A stretch of DNA of 64,000 nucleotides from Streptomyces sp. WZ.A104 (GCF_002382885.1 NZ_NWVL01000013.1:62001-126000); one strand, 5' to 3'; shown: positions 36,922 through 45,377, counted from the first letter of the stretch. A program made the numbers and translations. Notes: generated from the letters alone by a model not told the origin.

Positions 36922-37097
36922 ATCCGGTCCTCTCCAACGTCGTTGCGCTGAACACCCCGGGTCAGCAGGCCCAGGAACTTCAGCTGGAACGCACGGTTGC
37001 AGGAGGCACATTCCCAGGCGCCGTGACCGGTCTCGTTGGGACGGAGGTCCTCGTCGCCGCAGTACGGGCAGTAGAACGGAGCGGCTCGCTCGCTCAT
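36918..37097 (-). CDS. 59-aa zinc-ribbon-like protein between sulfite reductase and cysH
   Basis: A small ORF coupled on both sides: its ATG overlaps the sulfite reductase stop (ATGA) and its TGA overlaps the cysH start. It reads MSERAAPFYCPYCGDEDLRP, then GHGAWECASCNRAFQLKFLG. Four cysteines (10, 13, 30, 33) in CxxC pairs should bind zinc or an iron-sulfur centre. The position between two redox enzymes suggests an accessory, assembly or electron-transfer role. No such role is established to my knowledge. Both overlaps make translation very likely. Confidence 0.85.
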   Translation of the reverse strand: MSERAAPFYCPYCGDEDLRPNETGHGAWECASCNRAFQLKFLGLLTRGVQRNDVGEDRI

Positions 37098-38791
37098 GAC
37101 AGCGACTCCGCACTGGCGCGCGCCGCCCAGGCCGCGAAGCGCTCACCGTCCTCGCGCTCCTCCTGGAAGCGGCCGAGCACCCGCTCGACGTAGTCCGGCA
37201 GTTCGGCCGAAGTGACCTTCAGACCACGGACCTTGCGGCCGAACCCGGCCTCCAGCCCGAGCGCGCCACCGAGGTGCACCTGATAGCCCTCGACCTGGTT
37301 GCCCTCGTCGTCCAGCATCAGCTGGCCCTTGAGACCGATGTCCGCGACCTGGATACGGGCGCAGGCGTTCGGGCAGCCGTTGATGTTGATGGTGATCGGG
37401 TGGTCGAACTCCGGGATGCGGCGCTCCAGTTCGTCGATGAGGGACGCGCCGCGCGCCTTCGTCTCGACGATCGCCAGCTTGCAGAACTCGATGCCGGTGC
37501 AGGCCATCGTGCCGCGCCGGAACGGGGAGGGCGTGACCCGCAGGTCCAGCGCCTCCAGACCGGCGACCAGGGACTCGACCTGCTCCTCGGCCACATCCAG
37601 GACGATCATCTTCTGCTCGGCGGTGGTCCGCACCCGGCCGGAGCCGTGCTGGTCCGCCAGGTCGGCGATCTTGGTGAGCGTGGTCCCGTCGACCCGGCCC
37701 ACCCGCGCGGCGAAGCCGACGTAGAAGCGGCCGTCCTTCTGCCGGTGCACCCCGAGGTGGTCGCGCCAGGTCTGGGCGGGCTGCTCGGGCGCGGGCCCGT
37801 CGACCAGCTTGCGCTTGAGGTACTCGTCCTCCAGGACCTGGCGGAACTTCTCCGCGCCCCAGTCCGCGACCAGGAACTTCAGGCGGGCGCGGGTGCGCAG
37901 CCGCCGGTAGCCGTAGTCGCGGAAGATCCCGATGACCCCGCCGTACACGTCGGCCACCTCGTCCAGCGGCACCCAGGCGCCGAGCCGGACCCCGAGCTTG
38001 GGGTTGGTGGACAGGCCGCCGCCGACCCAGAGGTCGAAGCCGGGGCCGTGCTCCGGGTGGTTCACGCCGACGAAGGCGATGTCGTTGATCTCGTGCGCCA
38101 CGTCCAGCTGCGGGGAGCCGGAGACCGCGGACTTGAACTTGCGGGGCAGGTTGGAGAAGTCGGGGTTGCCGATGAACCGGCGCTGGATCTCGTCGATCGC
38201 GGGCGTGCCGTCGATGATCTCGTTCTCGGCGATGCCCGCGACGGGGGAGCCGAGGATCACGCGGGGCGTGTCACCGCAGGCCTCGGTGGTGGACAGGCCC
38301 ACCTCTTCGAGGCGCCGCCAGATCTCGGGCACGTCCTCGATCCGGATCCAGTGGTACTGCACGTTCTGCCGGTCGGTGAGGTCGGCGGTGCCGCGCGCGA
38401 ACTCCTGGGAGACCTCACCGATCACCCGCAGCTGCTGCGTGGTCAGCCGGCCCCCGTCGATGCGGACGCGCAGCATGAAGTACTCGTCGTCCAGCTCCTC
38501 CGGCTCAAGGACGGCCGTCTTGCCGCCGTCGATGCCGGGCTTGCGCTGGGTGTACAGCCCCCACCAGCGCATACGTCCGCGCAGGTCGTTCGGGTCGATG
38601 GAGTCGAAGCCGCGCTTGGAGTAGATCGTCTCAATACGTGTCCGCACGTTGAGACCGTCGTCGTCCTTCTTGAACTGCTCGTTCCCGTTCAGGGGGGTGT
38701 GGTGGCCCACGGCCCACTGACCCTCACCACGGTGGCGTCCGGCCTTGCGGCGGGGTGTGGTGGTCGCAGGCTGTTCCGGGGTAGCGGCCAT
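37094..38791 (-). CDS. sir: Ferredoxin-type nitrite/sulfite reductase (assimilatory sulfite reductase)
   Basis: This 565-residue siroheme enzyme reduces sulfite to sulfide with six electrons, probably from ferredoxin. Both half-domains are present. The siroheme and [4Fe-4S] ligands are CTGIEFC (near 430-436) and NGCPNACARIQ (near 472-476), in the C-x5-C plus C-x3-C pattern. DLTDRQNVQYHWIRIEDVP is the ferredoxin-type N-terminal motif. The operon (cysH, cysC, cysD, cysN, chelatase) makes sulfite, not nitrite, the likely substrate. The ATG at 38791 follows AAGGACG. A leader peptide gene lies 117 bp upstream. Confidence 0.95.
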   Translation of the reverse strand: MAATPEQPATTTPRRKAGRHRGEGQWAVGHHTPLNGNEQFKKDDDGLNVRTRIETIYSKRGFDSIDPNDLRGRMRWWGLYTQRKPGIDGGKTAVLEPEELDDEYFMLRVRIDGGRLTTQQLRVIGEVSQEFARGTADLTDRQNVQYHWIRIEDVPEIWRRLEEVGLSTTEACGDTPRVILGSPVAGIAENEIIDGTPAIDEIQRRFIGNPDFSNLPRKFKSAVSGSPQLDVAHEINDIAFVGVNHPEHGPGFDLWVGGGLSTNPKLGVRLGAWVPLDEVADVYGGVIGIFRDYGYRRLRTRARLKFLVADWGAEKFRQVLEDEYLKRKLVDGPAPEQPAQTWRDHLGVHRQKDGRFYVGFAARVGRVDGTTLTKIADLADQHGSGRVRTTAEQKMIVLDVAEEQVESLVAGLEALDLRVTPSPFRRGTMACTGIEFCKLAIVETKARGASLIDELERRIPEFDHPITININGCPNACARIQVADIGLKGQLMLDDEGNQVEGYQVHLGGALGLEAGFGRKVRGLKVTSAELPDYVERVLGRFQEEREDGERFAAWAARASAESLS

Positions 38792-38907
38792 GACAGTACG
38801 TCCTTCGGGACTGCAGGAGGGCGGCTCTGAGCGGCGCACTCGCGCTGAGGCGCGGCGGTGCGCAGGGGCGGTTCAGAGGTAAGAGGGTGCGGCGGGTGCT
38901 GAGGCTC

Positions 38908-38991
38908 TCAGCTCGCCGGACAGATGGCGCTGGACATGCGGCCGAGGTCGACGTGGCGTCGACTCACCAAGGCAATTCCAGTTCCAGACAT
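38908..38991 (-). CDS. 27-aa cysteine-containing leader peptide of the sulfur operon
   Basis: A short ORF reading MSGTGIALVSRRHVDLGRMS then SAICPAS. I recognise closely similar short leader peptides upstream of sulfur genes in other Streptomyces. A single Cys codon (TGT) lies four codons from the end, so ribosome stalling at low cysteine could control downstream transcription or translation, as in amino-acid attenuators. No strong ribosome site precedes the ATG. The gap to sulfite reductase (116 nt) is G+C-rich and can form hairpins such as GCGCAC with GTGCGC. Confidence 0.8.
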   Translation of the reverse strand: MSGTGIALVSRRHVDLGRMSSAICPAS

Positions 38992-39014
38992 GACGGAAGC
39001 GTGTCACGCGCATC

Positions 39015-39060
39015 TCGGGACAGTCCACCACTATCCATTATGTGGACGACCTGGTCCCGA
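39015..39060. promoter_or_regulatory. Nested inverted repeats upstream of the sulfur operon
   Basis: An outer pair TCGGGAC (39015-39021) / GTCCCGA (39054-39060) encloses an inner pair GTCCAC (39023-39028) / GTGGAC (39042-39047) around an A+T-richer core (CACTATCCATTAT). The site lies 24 to 69 bp before the leader-peptide start and fits a promoter with a dimeric regulator site. The regulator is not in the window. Confidence 0.5.
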
Positions 39061-39179
39061 AGGGTGAGATGATGTGGTGCCGGTCACAGGGGCCACCCTT
39101 GGCATTGCCGACAAAACGCCCCGAGAGGGAGGCCGGGGCCCGGAAGCAAGGGGGGTGGCTCCACCGACCTGGATCTCGG

Positions 39180-39776
39180 TCAGGAGCCGTACGCCCCGGG
39201 CCACGGTCCGGGCGTCGCCACCTCGGGCTCCACCTCGGTCCTCGTGTCGAAGAGCCGGAAGCCGCGCCGCAGATAGTTGTCCATCGCGTGCGGACCGTCG
39301 TTCGAGCAGGTGTGCAGCCACACCCGCTTCGTCGCGGGCCGCCCCGGCCAGCGCTCCGCCAGGTCCCAGGCGCGCGCCGCCGCGTACGACAGGAGGTGGC
39401 CGCCGATCCGCCGTCCCCGGAACGCCGGGATCAACCCGAAGTACATGATCTCGACCACGCCGTCGTCCTGCGGGTCCAGCTCCGCATACCCGGCCGGAGT
39501 CCCGTTCGCGTACGCCACCCAGGTCTCCGCCCCGGGCCGCTCCAGTGCCGCCTGCCACTGGGCGTACGTCATCCCCAGCCGGTCCGTCCACCGGATGTCG
39601 CCGCCCACGGCCGTATAGAGGAAGCGGCTGAACTCCGGCAGCGGCACCTCGGACCGGACGATGCGTACGTCCCCCTCCGGCACGGCCGACGGAAGCAGAT
39701 CGGCGGGCGAGGTCTGCTCCAGCGACCAGACGGTCACCTCGGTGGTCGGCGCTGCGGGCTGCGGGAAGTCGCTCAT
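39180..39776 (-). CDS. GNAT family N-acetyltransferase
   Basis: A 198-residue acetyltransferase of unknown substrate. The acetyl-CoA loop is IMYFGLIPAFRGRRIGGHLL (RGRRIG) and motif B is TCSNDGPHAMDNYLRRGFRL, with the Asn-Tyr pattern of GNAT enzymes. The N-terminal third has a variable substrate region. It is divergent from nothing and lies downstream, 50 bp, of the GAF-type regulator on the same strand. Start ATG 39776. Confidence 0.88.
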   Translation of the reverse strand: MSDFPQPAAPTTEVTVWSLEQTSPADLLPSAVPEGDVRIVRSEVPLPEFSRFLYTAVGGDIRWTDRLGMTYAQWQAALERPGAETWVAYANGTPAGYAELDPQDDGVVEIMYFGLIPAFRGRRIGGHLLSYAAARAWDLAERWPGRPATKRVWLHTCSNDGPHAMDNYLRRGFRLFDTRTEVEPEVATPGPWPGAYGS

Positions 39777-39825
39777 GACCGCCAGAAAACCATGCCGCCG
39801 GACCCCCGCGCACGGCGGCCCCGCC

Positions 39826-41130
39826 TCAGCCGGTCCCCGCTCGCCCGCGGGCGAGCGTCACCACCGGCGCCTTCGAGTGCGGCAGCAGATCGCCCGGGTG
39901 CTCCGGGTGGACCACTTCCACCTCCACCCCGTCCCCGAAGCGGTACGGGCGGTGCGCCAGCACCGGGGCCAGATGGCGCCGCAGTCGGGAGATCTCGGCC
40001 CGGACCGTCACCGTCCGGGTCGCGTCCCCGAAGATGTCCCGCGCGAGCTCGGACGCCGTCCGCCCCTCCCGGTGCACGGACAGCGCGAACAGCAGCTCCG
40101 CGTGGCGCGGTGAGAGCCGCTGGGTGCTGGTGCCCAGCGGACCGGTCAGATGCACCGCGAGCCCCCGGGGCCGGCTCAGATCCAGGACCACCCGGCGGGG
40201 CGGCCCCTCCGCCCCGCCGTCGCTCACCTGCACCAGCCAGCCGCCCGGCAACGGCTCCACCCGGCACATGCCGAGCGAGGGCAGCCACACCCGGCCCGGC
40301 CGCAGAGACTTCGGCAGCGGCAGCCGGTCCACCGGAGGCATCCCCGTCACCGCCGCCAGCCGCCCGTGTGTGTCCACTGCCAGCGCCCGCCCGCCGATCC
40401 GGCACAGGATCGGCGCGGCCACCGCGCGCAGCCGCTCGATCTCCGCCAGGTGCCGGTTGCGGATCTCGCCCTCGGCGAGCCGGGCCACCGAGTCGACCAG
40501 CGCCAGCGTCGCCGGATGGAACGTGGACGCCGGGCCGCTGATGTCCACGACCCCGATCAGCCGCCCGTCGCGCGGATCGCGCACCGGGGCCGCCGCACAG
40601 GTCCAGCCGTGCAGCGCCCGGATGAAGTGCTCGGCCGAGTGCACCTGGATGGGGGCCCGGGCCGCCAGCGCCGTACCGATCGCGTTCGTCCCCGTCGCCG
40701 CCTCCGCCCAGGCCGCCCCCTCCTCCAGGCAGATGTCGTGGGCCCGGCGCAGCACTCCGGTGTTGCCCTGCCGCCACAGCACCCGGCCCTCGGTGTCGGT
40801 GACCACCATGATCTGCTGCGCGGCGTCCGCGATCGAGGCGAGCCCCGACCGCAGCAGCGGCATCAGCTCACCGAGCGCCGTGCTGCGCCGCCGGTGCTCG
40901 ATCTCGTCCGCCTCCAGCAGCTCGCTCTCCGGCGACTGCTCCGGGTCTATGCCGCTGCGCACCACTCGGTTCCAGGAGGCGTCGATCTCGGCCCGGGGCG
41001 CGACCCTGGTCCGCTCACCCGTCAGCCGGGCCTCCCGGGCCCGGTGGAGCAGCCGCGTCGCCCCGCGGTCCGCCCCTTCACCGGTCACCCGCACCACCCC
41101 GGCAGAACCCTTCTCCGTCATGGCCGCCAT
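39826..41130 (-). CDS. GAF-domain transcriptional regulator (AcoR-like sensor part)
   Basis: A 434-residue regulator. Residues about 20 to 290 resemble the sensor of AcoR-type activators: EIDASWNRVVRSGIDP, a GAF domain with IMVVTDTEGRVLWRQGN and EEGAAWAEAATGTNAIGTAL, then LIGVVDISGPASTFHP. There is no sigma-54 AAA domain. The C-terminal end (LSPRHAELLFALSVHREGRT, VRAEISRLRRHLAP) is a winged-helix DNA-binding domain. Such proteins often control alcohol or aldehyde catabolism in actinomycetes; the target here is unknown. Start is ATG 41130 or 41121. Confidence 0.82.
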   Translation of the reverse strand: MAAMTEKGSAGVVRVTGEGADRGATRLLHRAREARLTGERTRVAPRAEIDASWNRVVRSGIDPEQSPESELLEADEIEHRRRSTALGELMPLLRSGLASIADAAQQIMVVTDTEGRVLWRQGNTGVLRRAHDICLEEGAAWAEAATGTNAIGTALAARAPIQVHSAEHFIRALHGWTCAAAPVRDPRDGRLIGVVDISGPASTFHPATLALVDSVARLAEGEIRNRHLAEIERLRAVAAPILCRIGGRALAVDTHGRLAAVTGMPPVDRLPLPKSLRPGRVWLPSLGMCRVEPLPGGWLVQVSDGGAEGPPRRVVLDLSRPRGLAVHLTGPLGTSTQRLSPRHAELLFALSVHREGRTASELARDIFGDATRTVTVRAEISRLRRHLAPVLAHRPYRFGDGVEVEVVHPEHPGDLLPHSKAPVVTLARGRAGTG

Positions 41131-41187
41131 CCCCCGTTCCCCCGAGTCCCCCGTTCCCCCCGAACGCTTCCGCCCAGTGCACACAAT

Positions 41188-41206
41188 GGTTGCAACCCTT
41201 TGCAAC
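41188..41206. promoter_or_regulatory. TTGCAAC direct repeats and palindrome upstream of the GAF regulator
   Basis: TTGCAAC occurs at 41190-41196 and 41200-41206, a 10-bp period, and the first copy lies in the perfect palindrome GGTTGCAACC (41188-41197). It is about 60-75 bp upstream of the regulator start and may be its autoregulatory site. Confidence 0.4.
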
Positions 41207-41292
41207 TCTGGCGACGCGACGCGCGACTGTACGAGAGTGGCGGAACACCGTGGGCCGGGCCTGTTCTGGCTCTTCGGTGGTGCAGAAGCATG

Positions 41293-41326
41293 GAGGGTGG
41301 TGCCGTGTCGGCGCAGCACCACCCTC
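41293..41326 (-). terminator. Hairpin downstream of the AidB-like gene
   Basis: GAGGGTGGTGC (41293-41303) pairs perfectly with GCACCACCCTC (41316-41326) over a 12-nt loop, 43 bp after the stop codon of the acyl-CoA dehydrogenase gene. It separates that gene from the GAF regulator downstream. Confidence 0.65.
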
Positions 41327-41368
41327 TGTCGCTCGCCCGCCCCCGGCCCGTCCTCGGGGGCTCACGGC

Positions 41369-43006
41369 TTACGAGGCGTCCGGCCGGGCCCGTGCCACCA
41401 CCGACGCCAGATCCAGCGTGTGCGGCAGCGTCCCGAACGCCGCGCCCCAGTCCCCGCCGAGCCGCGAGGCGCAGAAGGCGTCGGAGACCTCCGGCGGCGC
41501 CCAGCGCACCAGCAGCGAACCCTGGAGCACCAGCGCGATGCGCTCCACCAGCCGCCGGGCCCGCGCCTCGATGCCCTCCAGGTCAGCCAGTTCGGTCAGC
41601 AGATCCTTGATCGCCGCGTCCAGCCGGTGATCCGCCCCGCGCGCCTTCCCGACCTCACGCAGGAACGCGTCCAGCGCCTGCGGCTCCCGTTGCAGCGCGC
41701 GCAGCACATCCAGCGCCTGGACGTTGCCGGAGCCCTCCCAGATCGAGTTCAGCGGCGCCTCCCGCAACAGCCGGGGCATCCCCGACTCCTCCACGTACCC
41801 GTTGCCGCCCAGGCACTCCAGCGCCTCGCCCACCACGGCCGTGCACCGTTTGGTGACCCAGTACTTCGCGGCGGGCACCGCGAGCCGCAGGAAGGCCCGC
41901 TCCTCCTCGGTGTCCGTGTCGTACGCCGAGGCCAGCCGCATCGCCAGGACCGTCGCCGCCTCCGACTCCAGCGCCAGGTCGGCCAGCACGTTGCGCATCA
42001 GCGGCTTCTCGATCAGCAGCCCCCCGAACGCGCTGCGGTACGCGCTGTGATGGATCGCCTGCGCCACCGCCTGCCGCATCAGCGCCGCCGAACCGACCAC
42101 GCAGTCGAGCCGGGTGGCCGCCACCATCTCGATGATGGTGCGCACCCCGCGCCCCTCCTCGCCGACCCGGCGGGCCCACGTCCCGTCGAACTCGACCTCG
42201 CTGGACGCGTTCGACTTGTTGCCCAGCTTGTCCTTCAGCCGCTGGATCGCGAACACGTTGCGCGTACCGTCCGGGAGCACGCGCGGCACCAGGAAGCAGC
42301 TCAGCCCGCCCGGCGCCTGCGCGAGCACCAGGAAACCGTCCGACATCGGCGCCGAACAGAACCACTTGTGCCCGGTGAGCAGATACTCGCCCTCGCCGGA
42401 CAGCGGCTCCGCCCGCGTGGTGTTGGACCGTACGTCGGTGCCGCCCTGCTTCTCCGTCATGCCCATCCCGAAGAGCACCCCGCTCTTCCGCCCGGCGGGC
42501 CGCAGCCCCTCCTCGTACGTGTGCGAGGTCAGCAGCGGCTCCCACTCGGCGGCCAGCGCCGGATCGGTCCGCAGCGCGGGCACCGCGGCATGCGTCATCG
42601 ACAGCGGGCAGCCGTGCCCCGCCTCGGCCTGCGTCCAGACCAGGAACCCGGCCGCGCGCCGCACGTGACCGGCCGGACGTCCCCAGGCGTCCGTCAGACC
42701 GGCCGACACGGCATGGCTCAGCAGCCGGTGCCAGGACGGATGGAACTCCACTTCGTCGATCCGATTCCCATAACGGTCATGGGTGCGCAGAACGGGTGGG
42801 TACGTATTCGCCTGCGCCCCCCATTCCTGGGCCTGGGCGGAGCCCGCGGACCGGCCGAGCTCCCCGAGCTCCGCCAGCGCCCCGGGCAGAACTCCGGTCG
42901 CGATGTGCCGTTCGACGGCCTCGGTCAGGGCCCGGTCGGCGGCAAAGACGTCATAGCCGACCAGCGGCGGAACCTGATTGGTCACTGTGTGGGTGGTGGC
43001 TGCCAT
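41369..43006 (-). CDS. Acyl-CoA dehydrogenase family protein, AidB-like
   Basis: A 545-residue flavoprotein of the AidB branch, about 150 residues longer than ordinary acyl-CoA dehydrogenases. Motifs include LFGMGMTEKQGGTDVRSNTT, LTGHKWFCSAPMSDGFLVLA, and CLGGNGYVEESGMPRLLREA near the C-terminus. AidB of E. coli belongs to the adaptive response to DNA alkylation and binds DNA; whether this protein does so is not shown. An Ada-AlkA gene lies 15 kb away but is not linked. Start ATG 43006; the BrkB-like gene is divergent with only 17 bp between the starts. Confidence 0.9.
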   Translation of the reverse strand: MAATTHTVTNQVPPLVGYDVFAADRALTEAVERHIATGVLPGALAELGELGRSAGSAQAQEWGAQANTYPPVLRTHDRYGNRIDEVEFHPSWHRLLSHAVSAGLTDAWGRPAGHVRRAAGFLVWTQAEAGHGCPLSMTHAAVPALRTDPALAAEWEPLLTSHTYEEGLRPAGRKSGVLFGMGMTEKQGGTDVRSNTTRAEPLSGEGEYLLTGHKWFCSAPMSDGFLVLAQAPGGLSCFLVPRVLPDGTRNVFAIQRLKDKLGNKSNASSEVEFDGTWARRVGEEGRGVRTIIEMVAATRLDCVVGSAALMRQAVAQAIHHSAYRSAFGGLLIEKPLMRNVLADLALESEAATVLAMRLASAYDTDTEEERAFLRLAVPAAKYWVTKRCTAVVGEALECLGGNGYVEESGMPRLLREAPLNSIWEGSGNVQALDVLRALQREPQALDAFLREVGKARGADHRLDAAIKDLLTELADLEGIEARARRLVERIALVLQGSLLVRWAPPEVSDAFCASRLGGDWGAAFGTLPHTLDLASVVARARPDAS

Positions 43007-43023
43007 GCGGATACGGTAAGGAG

Positions 43024-44196
43024 GTGCAGGCAGCAAATGAAACACCCGAGCGGCCATCGGGCCGGCTCCACCGGGCGCGAGTGCTCTACCGCAATGTCTC
43101 CAAGCGGCAGATGGCATGGCACTTGCTCAAGGACACCGTCAACTCGTGCATCGAGTACCGCATCCTGGGACTCGCGGCCGAGGCGGCGTTCTTCACGCTT
43201 CTCTCGCTGCCCCCGCTGCTGCTCGGCCTGATCGGACTGCTCGGCTACGTCGACGAGTGGACGACCACCACCACGGTCGCCTCCATCGAGCGCAACATCC
43301 TCTCCGCCGCCCAGACCGTGCTCTCCGAGCGCGGGGTCAACGACTTCGCCAAACCGCTGCTCGCCGACGTCACGACCGGGGCCCGCCCCGACATCATCTC
43401 CATCGGCTTCGCCATCGCCCTGTGGTCCGGCTCCCGCGCGGTGAACGTCTTCATCGACACCATCACCGTGATGTACGGACTCGACGGCCACCGCGGGATC
43501 GTCAAGACCCGGCTGCTCGCCTTCCTGCTCTACGTCGTCGCCCTGCTGCTGGGCGCGGTGGTGCTGCCGCTGCTGGTCGTCGGGCCGGACCGGGTGGTCG
43601 AGTTCGTCCCCTGGGGCACCGAGGTCATAGCCGTCCTGTACTGGCCGCTGGTCATGGTGCTGACCATCGCGTTCCTCACCACGCTCTACCACGTGTCCGT
43701 CCCCGTGCGTTCGCCCTGGATCGAGGACGTCCCCGGAGCGCTCGTGGCGCTCGGCATGTGGGTGTTCGGCAGTTTCCTGCTGCGCATCTACCTCACCAAC
43801 ACGGTCGAAGGCCCCACGATCTACGGTTCGTTGGCAGCGCCCATCGCCGTCCTGCTCTGGATCGGCATCTCCGCCTTCGCGGTCCTGGTCGGCGCGGCGG
43901 TCAACGCGGCCATCGACCGGGTGTGGCCCTCGCTCGCCACCGCCGAGGCCCGCGAGGCATCCGAACGCGTCCGGGCCGCGCAGGCCGCCGAGTTCGTCGC
44001 CCGGACCCGCGCGACCGCCTACGAGAGCACGGACACGGAAGACGACGAGGACGACGGCCCCGCGTACATGCCCTCCGAGTTCCCCGAGCGCTGGTCCCGC
44101 TTCCTGCCGCCCGACGACGTGAAGTCCCGGCTGCACGCGACCTGGGAGAAGGACTCCAAGGAGTCCAGGACCTCCAGGGAACCGCCGTCGTCCTGA
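43024..44196 (+). CDS. YihY/BrkB family membrane protein
   Basis: A polytopic inner-membrane protein (about 390 residues, six helices) of the YihY/virulence factor BrkB family, function unknown. Typical stretches are LGLAAEAAFFTLLSLPPLLL, IALWSGSRAVNVFIDTITVM and PTIYGSLAAPIAVLLWIGIS. The acidic C-terminal tail is cytosolic (STDTEDDEDDGPAYMPSEFP). The start is uncertain: GTG 43024 gives a family-like N-terminus but the AAGGAGG site overlaps it. That site is better placed for an ATG at 43037 that is out of frame. GTG 43081 and ATG 43111 are later options. Confidence 0.85.
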   Translation: MQAANETPERPSGRLHRARVLYRNVSKRQMAWHLLKDTVNSCIEYRILGLAAEAAFFTLLSLPPLLLGLIGLLGYVDEWTTTTTVASIERNILSAAQTVLSERGVNDFAKPLLADVTTGARPDIISIGFAIALWSGSRAVNVFIDTITVMYGLDGHRGIVKTRLLAFLLYVVALLLGAVVLPLLVVGPDRVVEFVPWGTEVIAVLYWPLVMVLTIAFLTTLYHVSVPVRSPWIEDVPGALVALGMWVFGSFLLRIYLTNTVEGPTIYGSLAAPIAVLLWIGISAFAVLVGAAVNAAIDRVWPSLATAEAREASERVRAAQAAEFVARTRATAYESTDTEDDEDDGPAYMPSEFPERWSRFLPPDDVKSRLHATWEKDSKESRTSREPPSS

Positions 44197-44216
44197 CGCC
44201 GCGCTAGCGTGGAAGC

Positions 44217-44981
44217 ATGCCCCGCCAGAGGTACGAGGAGAGGCCGTCCCGGCTGGACGGCGCCGTCGTCTGGACCCTGGACGCCCCGCCCGGCTCCCAG
44301 CAGCCCGCCCGGTCCGTGCTCCCCGACGGCTGCATGGACCTGATCTGGACCGGCGGCCGCCTGATCGTCGCCGGACCCGACAGCCACGCCTTCGAGGTGG
44401 ACCCGCGGAACCGGGGCTCCTGCGCCGCGATCCGCTTCGCCCCCGGCACCGCGCCGACGCTCCTGGGCGTACCGGCACACGAGCTGCGCGACCACCGGGT
44501 GGAGCTGGACGCCCTCTGGCCCCGGTCCGCCGCCCGCAGGCTCGTCGAGCGGATCGACCGGGCCCCCGACCCCGCCGCCGCCCTGGAGGACGCCGCCCTG
44601 GACCTGGCCGCCGGCACCGGACCGCCGGACCCGCTCACCGTGGCGGTCGCGGACCGGCTGCGACGCGGCCGGTCCGTCGCCGCGACGGCCGCCGAGGTCG
44701 GCCTCGGAGCCCGCCAACTGCACCGCCGCTCCCTCGCGGCCTTCGGCTACGGCCCCAAGCTCCTGGCCCGAATCCTCCGCCTCCAGCGCGCCCTGACCCT
44801 CATCCGCACCGGCCTCCCGTACGCCGAGGCCGCATGCCGGGCGGGCTGCACCGACCAGGCCCACCTGGCCCGAGAGATGCGCGACCTCGCCGGAACGACG
44901 CTCGGGGCCTACTTCGCAGCAGGGGACGCGGAGGCGAACAGCGAGACCCCGCAGCCGTCCGGGTCCAGCACCACCGCATAG
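44217..44981 (+). CDS. AraC family transcriptional regulator
   Basis: A 254-residue regulator. The C-terminal half is a double helix-turn-helix: SVAATAAEVGLGARQLHRRS then YAEAACRAGCTDQAHLAREM, ending with the AraC signature area LAGTTLGAY. The N-terminal half has LPDGCMDLIWTGGRLIVAGP, matching the DUF6597-type sensor common in actinobacterial AraC proteins. The 3' end overlaps the convergent VOC gene by 73 bp. Both may form a small regulatory unit with mutual antisense transcription. Confidence 0.88.
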   Translation: MPRQRYEERPSRLDGAVVWTLDAPPGSQQPARSVLPDGCMDLIWTGGRLIVAGPDSHAFEVDPRNRGSCAAIRFAPGTAPTLLGVPAHELRDHRVELDALWPRSAARRLVERIDRAPDPAAALEDAALDLAAGTGPPDPLTVAVADRLRRGRSVAATAAEVGLGARQLHRRSLAAFGYGPKLLARILRLQRALTLIRTGLPYAEAACRAGCTDQAHLAREMRDLAGTTLGAYFAAGDAEANSETPQPSGSSTTA

Positions 44982-45313
44982 CGCTGCCCCCACTCCGCGT
45001 CCCAGGGCTTCGCATGGCCCCGGTGACCGGCCTCGACGAGGTCCGCGTACAGGGCGTCCACCTCCGCCGGATCCTCGCAGGCGAACGCCAGCCCGAGCCG
45101 CTCGCCGCCCGCCGGGCGCTTCCAGGCGGGGTCGAACGAGGCGATGACCTCCTCGGTGTCCCACAGCAGCCGCTGCCCGCCCGGCAGGGTCACCTCGACA
45201 TGGGGCGCGGACTCCGCCCCCTCGGGGATGTCGAGGCCGAGCCGCCGGTAGAAGGCGAGCGAGGCCGCCAGGTCCGCCGTGATGATGCCGATCGCGTCGA
45301 GTCGTGGAGTCAT
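44909..45313 (-). CDS. VOC family protein (glyoxalase/dioxygenase fold)
   Basis: A 134-residue vicinal-oxygen-chelate protein with two beta-alpha-beta-beta-beta repeats. Seen are AIGIITADLAASLAFYRRLG, RLGLAFACEDPAEVDALYAD and YAVVLDPDGCGVSLFA, the usual VOC endings. It may bind or modify a small molecule or toxin; there is no clear substrate. It overlaps the convergent AraC regulator gene by 73 bp, and its partner regulator may respond to the same molecule. Confidence 0.85.
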   Translation of the reverse strand: MTPRLDAIGIITADLAASLAFYRRLGLDIPEGAESAPHVEVTLPGGQRLLWDTEEVIASFDPAWKRPAGGERLGLAFACEDPAEVDALYADLVEAGHRGHAKPWDAEWGQRYAVVLDPDGCGVSLFASASPAAK

Positions 45314-45377
45314 GCCCCGACCGTAGGAGCACGCCGTCCCGGCCGTCTTGTACGAATCGGACGTCCGACCCCGCCCC

